Shown piece by piece: positions 1 through 6,095 of a DNA stretch of 15,778 bases. Where the stretch lies: contig DASVDK010000008.1 of the NCBI GenBank assembly GCA_036381125.1, positions 1 through 15,778 of the forward strand, written 5' to 3'. How positions within the stretch are numbered: position 1 is the first letter of the stretch; each line of letters begins with the position of its first letter. The position numbers were made by a program, and so were the translations under genes. This DNA is from DASVDK01 sp036381125 [NCBI: Thermodesulfobacteriota bacterium] (GTDB lineage: Bacteria > DASVDK01). The notes below the pieces were generated by a model. The model was not told where the DNA came from, did not search any database, and worked only from the letters and a program-made list of their open reading frames with translations.

Positions 1-282
1 GCCGACGGCGCCGACCTCGTCCTCGGCCCGGCCGACGACGGCGGCTACTACCTCATCGGCCTCCGGTCGCCACAGCCCTCCCTCTTCGAGGGGATCCCCT
101 GGAGCACCGGCGCGGTGCTCGCGGAGACCCGGCGCCGCGCCGAGGCCTCCGGTCTGCGGACGGCGCTCCTGCCCGCGTGGTTCGACCTCGACACCGCCGC
201 CGATCTCGAGCGGCTCCGGAGGAGCCTCGGCGGCGACGAGGGACGGCGGACCGGCGCCTTCCTGGCACGGACGCCCCGCTGA
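1..282 (+). CDS. DUF2064/TIGR04282-type glycosyltransferase, C-terminal part (5' truncated by window)
   Basis: Only the last 93 codons are present, and the start lies outside the window. The fragment opens with VLGPADDGGYYLIGL (residues 7-21), followed by LFEGIPWSTGAVL and a closing WFDLDTAADLERL stretch. This succession is typical of the C-terminal half of DUF2064/TIGR04282 proteins, which are GT-A-fold nucleotidyltransferase-like glycosyltransferases related to CofC/MobA. The paired Asp residues in PADDGG are the conserved acidic, probably metal- or nucleotide-binding positions of the fold. The sugar donor and acceptor are not known for most members, and the arsenosugar label attached to the family should not be taken as function here. 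The stop TGA (280-282) overlaps the ATG of the Nudix gene, so the two are probably translationally coupled. Confidence 0.8.
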   Translation, partial: ADGADLVLGPADDGGYYLIGLRSPQPSLFEGIPWSTGAVLAETRRRAEASGLRTALLPAWFDLDTAADLERLRRSLGGDEGRRTGAFLARTPR

Positions 283-821
283 TGCCGCCCCGTCCCTGGC
301 GCACGAAGACCTCCCGCGAGGTCTACCGCAACCGGTGGATGTCGGTCCGCGAGGACGTGGCCGTGATGCCCGACGGCCGGGAGACCCTGTACGGGGTGAT
401 CACGACCGGCGAGTGCGTCGGCGTGCTCCCGTTCCTCGACCGCGACACCGTCGTCATGACGCAGCAGTACCGGTACGTCTCGAAGCGCCTCACCTGGGAG
501 ATGCCGACCGGCGCCATGCACGCCGGCGAGTCGCGCGAGGCGGCGGCCAACCGCGAGCTGGCCGAGGAGGCCGGGTATCATGCCGGCCGCCTCACCTACC
601 TCACGACCTTCCACTCGAACAAGTCGATCATGGACGAGACCTGCCACGTCTTCGTCGGCGAGGAGCTGATCCCGGCCACGGCGCCGCCGGACGAGACCGA
701 GTTCATCGAGGTGCGGACCTTCCCCTTCGACGAGGTGCTCCGCATGGTGACGGCGGGCGAGATCACCGACGCGATGACCGTCATCGCCGTGCTCGCGGCG
801 GCACGACGGCTGGGGCGCTGA
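282..821 (+). CDS. Nudix hydrolase, ADP-ribose/ADP-sugar pyrophosphatase-like
   Basis: This 179-residue cytosolic protein has a complete Nudix box at residues 77-99: GAMHAGE, seven residues, then RELAEEAGY. This matches GX5EX7REUXEEXGU with all catalytic Glu residues intact (E92, E95, E96). The preceding QQYRYVSKRLTWEMPTG resembles the QxR...WExPaG lead-in of ADP-ribose/ADP-sugar pyrophosphatases, which hydrolyse nucleoside diphosphates linked to another moiety. The length fits that subgroup. I chose ATG 282 because it overlaps the upstream stop (TGATG). An open frame continues upstream to GTG 177, but that extension is Arg-rich out-of-frame reading of the glycosyltransferase. Coupling to a sugar-nucleotide-type transferase would suit clearance of a sugar nucleotide, but the exact substrate is not determinable. 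Confidence 0.9.
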   Translation: MPPRPWRTKTSREVYRNRWMSVREDVAVMPDGRETLYGVITTGECVGVLPFLDRDTVVMTQQYRYVSKRLTWEMPTGAMHAGESREAAANRELAEEAGYHAGRLTYLTTFHSNKSIMDETCHVFVGEELIPATAPPDETEFIEVRTFPFDEVLRMVTAGEITDAMTVIAVLAAARRLGR

Positions 822-949
822 GCCGGCCGCCCGCGCTACCGGCGCAGTCGGTGCTAACATGGGTTGGGTGGCCGTGAGACGCTCCCCGCAGGACCGGGCC
901 GGCGTCCCCAACGGGACCCCGTTCGAGGGGATCCGGCCGGTCAACGTCC

Positions 950-1270
950 TCTGAGGAGATCCTCGACCGGGTCCACTTCGGCTCGGTCGTCGTCGATCGC
1001 GACGGGATCGTCACCTTCCTCAGCCAGCCCCACGCCGAGTTCCTCATCCCGCCCTTACGGGAGCGCCGCGAGGACATCCCGGCGCTGGCCGGCCACGTCC
1101 TGCGCCGTCTCGCCGAGGAGATGGGACGCCCGCCGGCCGCGTCGCGCCGGCGGCCATGCGCGCCCTGCAGGACCGCCGCTGGCCCGGCAACGTCCGAGAG
1201 ATGGTCAACGTGCTCGAGCGGGTGCTGAACGCCCTCACGCGAGCCTCTACCGCAAGCTCGGCCGAAAGCC
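950..1270 (+). pseudogene. Relic of a sigma-54-dependent activator (PAS + AAA+ + Fis-type HTH)
   Basis: Three frames each carry a recognisable piece of one protein in the correct order. Frame 2 (953-1140) reads EEILDRVHFGSVVVDRDGIV, a PAS-like N-terminus. It runs directly into PPLRERREDIPALAGHVLRR, the late part of the sigma-54 AAA+ domain, so Walker A, Walker B and GAFTGA are missing. Frame 1 (1141-1238) continues with APAAMRALQDRRWPGNVREM and VNVLERVLNAL, the canonical WPGNVRE end of AAA+. Frame 3 (about 1238-1268) gives SLYRKLGRK, the second helix of a Fis-type HTH. At least one large internal deletion, a second deletion before the HTH and two frame changes make this non-functional. It probably once regulated a neighbouring gene, perhaps the arylsulfatase (inference). 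Confidence 0.75.
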
Positions 1271-1344
1271 CCAGGCTCCAGCCGACGACGCCGGGGCGCT
1301 CTCTTGCGCCTCGAGAGCTTGCCTCCCTTCCAGAATGTGCCCGA

Positions 1345-1372
1345 TTGACCGGGCCCACCCCCGCCCTAACGT
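1345..1372 (+). promoter_or_regulatory. Candidate sigma-70-type promoter for the arylsulfatase
   Basis: TTGACC (1345-1350) lies 16 bases upstream of TAACGT (1367-1372). The -35 matches five of six consensus positions and the -10 only three of six. It sits about 70 bases before the arylsulfatase ATG and just after the activator relic. No sigma-54 -24/-12 element was recognised in this gap. Confidence 0.35.
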
Positions 1373-1410
1373 GTCCTGAGTCCTGGGCGAACGACCCGTC
1401 GTACGGCGTA

Positions 1411-1440
1411 CACCCGGCCACGCGGCCGGGTGAGGAGGAG
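1411..1440 (+). promoter_or_regulatory. Perfect 9-bp hairpin abutting the arylsulfatase Shine-Dalgarno
   Basis: CACCCGGCC (1411-1419) and GGCCGGGTG (1424-1432) are perfect reverse complements around a four-base ACGC loop. The 3' arm ends exactly where the purine-rich Shine-Dalgarno run AGGAGGAG (1433-1440) begins, two bases before ATG 1443. In mRNA this would place a very stable GC stem against the ribosome-binding site. It could limit initiation or protect the 5' end. It has no U-tract, so it is a poor intrinsic terminator. Confidence 0.5.
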
Positions 1441-1442
1441 CC

Positions 1443-3817
1443 ATGCCGAAGAATCAGGCGAGCGCGGGCGGCCACATGAAGACCTACCCGGAAGGATCGA
1501 CGTTCACCGGCCGCGTCGGGCGCACCTGGCGCGACTCCGAGCCGGCGTTCCCGGTCGAGCCCAGGGCGCCCCCAACGTCGTCTACATCGTCCTGGACGAC
1601 GTGGGCTACGGCTGGTGCGATACCTTCGGCGGGTTGGTCGAGACGCCGAACATCACCCGCCTGGCCGACAACGGCCTGCGCTACACCAACTTCCACACCA
1701 CTGCGCTCTGCTCGCCCACGCGCGCCTGCCTCCTCACCGGGCGCAACCACCACTCGGTCGGCATGGCCAACATCACCGAGTTCGCTACAGGCTTCCCGGG
1801 CTACAACGCCCGCCAGCCGATGGACAAGGCCGGCATCGGCGCCATGCTCCGCACCCACGGCTACAACACCTTCGCGGTGGGCAAGTGGCACAACACCCCC
1901 TCGGAGGAGGTGGGCCCCACCGGCCCCTACGACCGGTGGCCCACCGGCCCACTGTTCGGCTTCGACCGCTTCTACGGCTTCATGGCCGGCGACAACAACC
2001 AGTGGTACCCGAAGCTGCACCGCGACAACACCCCGGTCGACCCGCCCGCCACTCCTGAGGAGGGCTATCACCTCTCCGAGGACCTGGTGGACCGGTCGAT
2101 CGAGCTGATCGCCAACAACGAGTCCGTCGACCCGGAGAAGCCCTGGCTGCTCTACCTCGCCTTCGGCGCCTGCCACGCCCCGCACCACGTCCCCAAGGAG
2201 TGGATCGACAGGTACACGGGCAAGTTCGACATGGGCTGGGACCGGTACCGCGAGGCGGTGCTCGCCCGCCAGAAGCAGGCGGGTACGGTCGCCGAGCGCG
2301 CCGTGCTCTCACCCATGATGGAGGGGATCCCCAGGTGGGACGACCTGTCGGCCGAGCAGAAGCGCCTGTACGCGCGCATGGCCGAGGTCTACGCCGGCTT
2401 CCTCTCGCACGCCGACCATCAGATCGGCCGGCTGGTCGACTTCCTCCGGGAGGCGGGCGACCTCGACAACACGCTGATCTTCGTCTTCATCGGCGACAAC
2501 GGCTCGTCCGGCGAGGGCACGCTCGACGGGCTCTTCAACGAGATGAGCCTGGCCGCCAACGCCCCCGAGACGCTCGAGTTCAAGCTCCAGCGCATCGACC
2601 GGCTCGGCCTCCCCGGCTCGTACAACCACTACCCGGTCGGCTGGGCGATGGCCGGCAATACCCCCTTCAAGTTCTGCAAGCAGTACGTGCACTTCGGCGG
2701 CATCCGCAATCCGCTGGTGGTGCACTGGCCGAAGGGCATCGCGGCCAGGGGGGAGATCCGCCGCCAGTTCCACCACGTCATCGACATCGTGCCGACCATC
2801 CTGACGGCGGCCGGCGTCGAGCCCCCGTCGATCGTCAACAGCGTGCAGCAGGCGCCCATCGAAGGGGTGCCGATGAACTACTCCTTCGACGACGCCGGCG
2901 CGCCGACCACGCACCCGGCGCAGTACTTCGAGATGCTGGGCAATCGCGGTCTCATCCAGGATGGCTGGAAGATCGTGACGTACAACGGCCGGCTGCCGTG
3001 GGAGAGCCGCTCGAAGTTCGCCAGCATCGACGAGCAGCGCTGGGAGATGTACCACATCGACGAGGACCCGGCGGAGGCGAACGACCTGATCAAGGGCCGC
3101 AGCCTGGGCGATCTCAACGATCCGATGGTGCAGAGGTTCGTCGATCTGGTCGGCCTGTGGTGGGCGGAGGCGGGCCGGTACGACGTCCTGCCGCTGGACG
3201 ATCGCTTCCAGGAGCGGTTGCTCGGCCGCGGCGACCTCTACTCCACTCGCGAGCAATTGACCTTCTACCCCGGCGCGGTGCGCATCCCGGAAGGGAACGC
3301 GCCCGACACCAAGAACCGCTCCTGGACCATGACCGCGCACGTGGAGATCCCGAAGGGCGGCGCCGAGGGGCCGATCTGCGTCATGGGCGGCGATACCGGC
3401 GGCTGGTCGCTCTACGTGAAGGACGACAAGGCGGTCTACTGCTACAACCTCGCCGCCTCGCAATTCACCTACATCCGTGCGGCCAACGCGCTCACGCCCG
3501 GGCGGCACGCCATCCGGTACACGTTCGAGAAGACCGGCCAGGAGCCGACCGGCGCCGGCGGCGTGGGCCGCCTGTACGTCGACGACACGCTGGTCGCGGA
3601 GGGACAGATCCCCCGCACAGCGGCCTTCGGCTACTCGCTGGACGAGACCTTCGACGTGGGCTGCGACACCGGGGCGCCGGTGACCGACGAATACCCGGCC
3701 ATGGCGGCGTTCACCGGCAGTATCCTCAAGATCGGCTTCGACCTGAAGCCCGACCTGACGCTCGATCGCGAGGCGCATCGGGAGGTGACGGTGAAGGCCG
3801 CGATGATCAGGCAGTAG
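1443..3817 (+). CDS. Arylsulfatase (type I, formylglycine-dependent), frameshifted near the N-terminus
   Basis: A large sulfate-ester hydrolase of the alkaline phosphatase superfamily. The metal-binding pair is in VLDDVGYG (Asp codons 1595-1600). The sulfatase signature CSPTRACLLTGRN starts at the Cys codon 1709-1711, the residue converted to formylglycine. FIGDNGSSGEGT (near 2485) is the second metal-site region. After about 3290 comes a beta-rich, concanavalin/LamG-like C-terminal domain common in this roughly 780-residue subgroup. No signal peptide is visible. The family N-terminus (MPKNQASAGG through FPVEPRAP) reads from ATG 1443, behind a perfect Shine-Dalgarno, but the rest (GAPNVVYIVLDD onward) is in the next frame, so there is a shift near 1560-1572. 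The catalytic frame can be opened only from GTG 1430, which lies inside the upstream hairpin. Restoring 10 bases gives a 794-residue protein. No formylglycine-generating enzyme is in the window. Confidence 0.85.
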
Positions 3818-3838
3818 CATCCCGCCGACCCACCCACT

Positions 3839-3877
3839 GCACGCGTGCGACACGTCGCAGCGTTGCGACATGTCGCG
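3839..3877. promoter_or_regulatory. Cluster of alternating GTCGCA/TGCGAC half-sites (operator array or terminator hairpin)
   Basis: Four alternating half-sites follow one another: TGCGAC (3846-3851), GTCGCA (3854-3859), TGCGAC (3864-3869) and GTCGCG (3872-3877), with spacers of 2, 4 and 2 bases. A perfect 10-base palindrome, GCACGCGTGC (3839-3848), overlaps the left edge. As RNA, 3847-3859 and 3864-3876 would form a 13-bp stem with one mismatch and a GCGT loop, starting about 30 bases after the arylsulfatase stop. It is therefore either a terminator-like hairpin without a U-tract or a multi-site binding region for a dimeric regulator. The sequence alone does not decide. Confidence 0.5.
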
Positions 3878-3900
3878 GCGCGCCATTCGACCCCTACCAT

Positions 3901-3932
3901 GATCGAGGTTGAGCAGGACGATCGAGGTTGAG
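3901..3932. repeat. Direct repeat of 13 bases, period 19
   Basis: GATCGAGGTTGAG occurs at 3901-3913 and again at 3920-3932, separated by CAGGAC. The second copy encodes the IEVEE residues of the acyl-CoA synthetase relic. The first copy lies at its broken 5' edge, so the repeat probably marks the deletion or duplication scar that created the relic. Confidence 0.7.
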
Positions 3933-4020
3933 GAGGCGGTGGCGCGGCACCCGGCCGTGCTCGAGTGCCCCGTCGTGGCCGTCCCCGACGAGGAGTGGGG
4001 TGAGCGGCCGCCCGGGTACA
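3912..4020 (+). pseudogene. Relic of an acyl-CoA synthetase (AMP-binding C-terminal domain)
   Basis: The reading SRTIEVEEAVARHPAVLECP then VVAVPDEEWGERP is the well-conserved start of the AMP-binding enzyme C-terminal domain (AMP-binding_C). In intact fatty acid or aromatic acyl-CoA ligases it follows the ISGGENIS segment. Here everything upstream, including the ATP-binding motifs, is absent, and the catalytic Lys region downstream is lost. It runs in one open frame into LivM-like sequence. It is a scar of a former gene and cannot encode an active ligase. Confidence 0.75.
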
Positions 4021-4058
4021 TCGTCGAGACGGCCGGCCGGATCTTCTACAAGGGCGAG

Positions 4059-4200
4059 GCGATCCTCGTGACGCTCATCCTGGCCCAGCTCCGCCCCTGG
4101 GTGACGATCATCCAGGGGGCGATCGTCGTGGTCTGCGTGCTCGCCTTCCGCAGCGGCATCGTCGGCGAGCTCCTCGAGCTGCGGGCCCGCGCGCGCCGAC
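4059..4200 (+). pseudogene. Relic resembling the C-terminus of a LivM-type branched-chain amino acid ABC permease
   Basis: The reading AILVTLILAQLRPWVTIIQG, then AIVVVCVLAFRSGIVGELLE, is two hydrophobic stretches ending in FRSGIVGELL. That pattern resembles the last membrane helices of LivM-type permeases, which commonly end in a GxxGLL-like motif. No ATPase, LivH or binding-protein gene is adjacent. The fragment continues in frame from the acyl-CoA synthetase relic, so a deletion appears to have joined two genes of a former acid-catabolism locus. Short hydrophobic segments are poor markers, so the family call is moderate. It ends without its own stop, shortly before the convergent YbaK gene. 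Confidence 0.45.
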
Positions 4201-4222
4201 GGCCCCCTGCCGCGGGCGCCGC

Positions 4223-4717
4223 CTACTCGTCCTTGCGCGTCTCCCGGGCATGGAGGCAGAACTCCCCGGCGATCGGCTGCACGAGCCGCTCGAAGTCGGG
4301 GTACCCCATCCGCACGACCTCGTGGTGGTTGCCGGCCCGGAAGAAGACGTCGGCGCTCCTCGGCAGGCAGGCGTCGACGTAGACCGGCAGGTTGTAGAGG
4401 TTGCCGAAGGGCGGCATCGCGCCGGTCTCGCAGTCCGGGAAGAGTTCCGCGATCTCCCCCTCGGAGGCGAGCGAGAGCTTGCGCGTGCCCCGCTCCCGCC
4501 CGAGCGCCGCGAGGTCGATCCGGCAGGGGGCCGGCAGCACCACCATGAGGTACCGCGCGCCGTCCTCCCGGACCACGAGCGCCTTGGCCAGCTCCCGGCC
4601 GGGAACGTGGCTCGCCTGCGCCACCTCCTGAGCGGTGAACGCCTCCCGGTGGGGCAGGAGCTGGTAGTTGACGCGCTGCTCGTCCAGGAATCGCCTCAGT
4701 CGTTCGGTGAGCGCCAT
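4223..4717 (-). CDS. YbaK/EbsC-family aminoacyl-tRNA deacylase (proofreading domain)
   Basis: A 164-residue single-domain cytosolic protein of the YbaK/ProX/INS fold, whose members hydrolyse mischarged aminoacyl-tRNAs in trans. Visible signatures are the N-terminal LLPHREAFTAQEVAQASHVPG (residues 20-40), the conserved Lys of ELAKALVV (K45), and GAMPPFG (99-105), the substrate-loop motif of the family. The C-terminal FFRAGNHHEVVRMGYPDFER is typical of a subgroup often annotated as YbaK/prolyl-tRNA editing-related. I chose ATG 4717 because GGAGG lies about six bases upstream on the minus strand. The open frame continues to 4813, but that extension is Arg-rich and has no such site. It stands alone and convergent to the relic region. 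Which mischarged tRNA it clears cannot be told. Confidence 0.85.
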   Translation of the reverse strand: MALTERLRRFLDEQRVNYQLLPHREAFTAQEVAQASHVPGRELAKALVVREDGARYLMVVLPAPCRIDLAALGRERGTRKLSLASEGEIAELFPDCETGAMPPFGNLYNLPVYVDACLPRSADVFFRAGNHHEVVRMGYPDFERLVQPIAGEFCLHARETRKDE

Positions 4718-5391
4718 GGCGATCCTCCCTCTGTCTTCCGCGACGAAGGACCGTCTGCGCAGGCTCCGTACCCGCAAACGGCCAGTCCTGGCCGCCCCGG
4801 ACGCGGTTCCCACACGACTCCGGCGATCGGCACGGCGGGGTGGTCGATCCGTTCGCCCGCGCGGCGACGTTCAGGCGGCGACCGGCGCGACGTCGGCGGC
4901 TACCGGGGCTTCTTCCTCACCCCGGTGCAGGAGGAGGACGGCAACTTCATCGTGGACGCGGGGCAGACACGGCTCGGCATAGGCGCCTCGGGACCCGGCA
5001 GCTTCGAGGGCGGCAGGCTCTCCGGTCTCCTCTCCGCCGACGTCCCGAAGCGCGGCGAGAGCGGGACCGCGCGGGACTCCACCCGGATGGACTACGACCC
5101 GGTTCGGCACGAGTCGGGGCCGGCGCCGTTCGGCAGGCTTCGGATCCGGGTCGGCCGAACGACGGCGTCTTCGGCACCGGCGTCACGAACGATCGAGCCG
5201 GTGGCATCCTCTGGCAGTCGCGGACCTCGGACCGGGCGTCGTGGCCGCCAGCGGCGTCGCCGGACGGGAGCGGTTCGGGGCCGCGGTGATTCCTCTCCGA
5301 GAGGGCGAGCGCCTGTGCCATTGGCGGCCACCGGCCGGCCGATCACCCCCGCTGCGCCGGCGCCGCCGGCGCGCGGGGCCAGGTCCCCTCC
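4718..5391. other. 674-base gap with a frame-hopping coding trace, no intact gene
   Basis: No gene with a convincing start and family match lies here. On the plus strand there is a run of protein-like, G/C-third-position sequence that changes frame twice. About 4900-5140 (frame 2) reads GFFLTPVQEEDGNFIVDAGQ and GIGASGPGSFEGGRLSGLLS. About 5150-5220 (frame 1) reads PNDGVFGTGVTNDRAGGILW. About 5226-5320 (frame 3) reads LGPGVVAASGVAGRERFGAA then VIPLREGERLCHW. The order and codon style suggest one decayed gene, but I do not recognise the family. The first ~180 bases (4718-4890) show nothing beyond the upstream region of the minus-strand YbaK gene. Confidence 0.4.
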
Positions 5392-5841
5392 TTACGCGGC
5401 CGGCGCCAGCGCCGACGTGCAGAAGGGACAGCGCCGTGCCTTGACGGCCACGCTCGAGAGGCACTCGGGGCAGGCGCGCGTCGTGGGCGTTGCGGCGGCC
5501 GGGGCCGGGCTCTCGCGCTTCAACCGGTTGATCTGCTTCACCACCAGGAAGAGCGCGAAGGCGACGATCAGGAAGCTGATGACGGCATTGACGAAGAGGC
5601 CCAGGTTGAGCGTCGGCGCGCCCGCCACCCTCGCGGCTTCCAGCGTCGGGTAGCTCTCGCCGTTCAGGGCGATGAAGAGGTTCGTGAAGTCGATCCCGCC
5701 TACCAGAAGCCCGAGCACCGGGTTGATCAGGTCGTCGACCAGTGAGGTCACGACCCTGCCGAAGGCGGCCCCGATGACCACGCCGATCGCGAGGTCGATC
5801 GCGTTGCCTTTGATCGCGAACTCGCGGAACTCCTTGAGCAT
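5392..5841 (-). CDS. mscL: Large-conductance mechanosensitive channel MscL with C-terminal zinc ribbon
   Basis: A 149-residue inner-membrane channel that opens under membrane tension to release solutes during hypo-osmotic shock. The N-terminus [20 protein letters not shown] (1-20) and the pore-lining [19 protein letters not shown] are the classic MscL TM1. The second helix is at about residues 82-102 ([20 protein letters not shown]), followed by KQINRLKRE. Typical MscL ends in a short charged helix. Here a Pro/Ala-rich linker leads to CPEC (C124, C127) and CPFC (C138, C141), a four-Cys zinc-ribbon-like tail seen in some bacterial MscL proteins. The start is supported by AAGGAG (5848-5853 on the minus strand), five to six bases upstream. 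It is transcribed away from the MFS gene, with 254 bases between the two starts. Confidence 0.95.
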   Translation of the reverse strand: MLKEFREFAIKGNAIDLAIGVVIGAAFGRVVTSLVDDLINPVLGLLVGGIDFTNLFIALNGESYPTLEAARVAGAPTLNLGLFVNAVISFLIVAFALFLVVKQINRLKRESPAPAAATPTTRACPECLSSVAVKARRCPFCTSALAPAA

Positions 5842-5918
5842 CGGCTTCTCCTTCCCCCTCGGATCTCGCTACGCTCACCGCGTCCGCGTCCGGGGCCCGC
5901 CGTCCGACGGGTGAGGGC

Positions 5919-5940
5919 CGGACGCCGGTCGGACGCCGGC
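5919..5940. repeat. 11-base tandem repeat in the mscL/MFS intergenic region
   Basis: CGGACGCCGGT (5919-5929) is followed at once by CGGACGCCGGC (5930-5940), two copies differing only in the last base. It lies in the 254-base divergent gap between mscL and the MFS gene, about 80 bases upstream of the mscL start. It could be a direct-repeat regulator site or simple GC-rich slippage. Confidence 0.5.
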
Positions 5941-6095
5941 CGAGGCGGCGGCGACTCTGGTGCGGTAGGCGTAGTCGGAGCAGGAACCGGATGGGAGACC
6001 GGCGACATGGCGCGGAGCGGCCTGGACGGCATCGCGACCTCCGAAGGCATTCTAGCCCCGCGCGGGACCGGGCGGATCCGAAAGACCGACGGCCG

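Noticed and set aside
86-934. Shared 13-mer TTCGAGGGGATCC near 86 and near 922 as a repeat element
   Set aside because: Only 13 bases match and the surroundings are unrelated, so chance in GC-rich sequence is sufficient.
864-1475. Intact small proteins in 864-1379 (+) or 1044-1475 (-)
   Set aside because: The recognisable residues are pieces of one sigma-54 activator spread over three plus-strand frames, so a relic explains them better than separate genes.
1430-1570. GTG 1430 as the true arylsulfatase start
   Set aside because: Its first ~45 codons are Arg-rich and unlike the family. The GTG lies in a hairpin just before the Shine-Dalgarno, and the family N-terminus is read from ATG 1443 in the other frame.
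2309-4021. 570-codon minus-strand open frame opposite the arylsulfatase
   Set aside because: It mirrors the sulfatase codons and contains no family signature.
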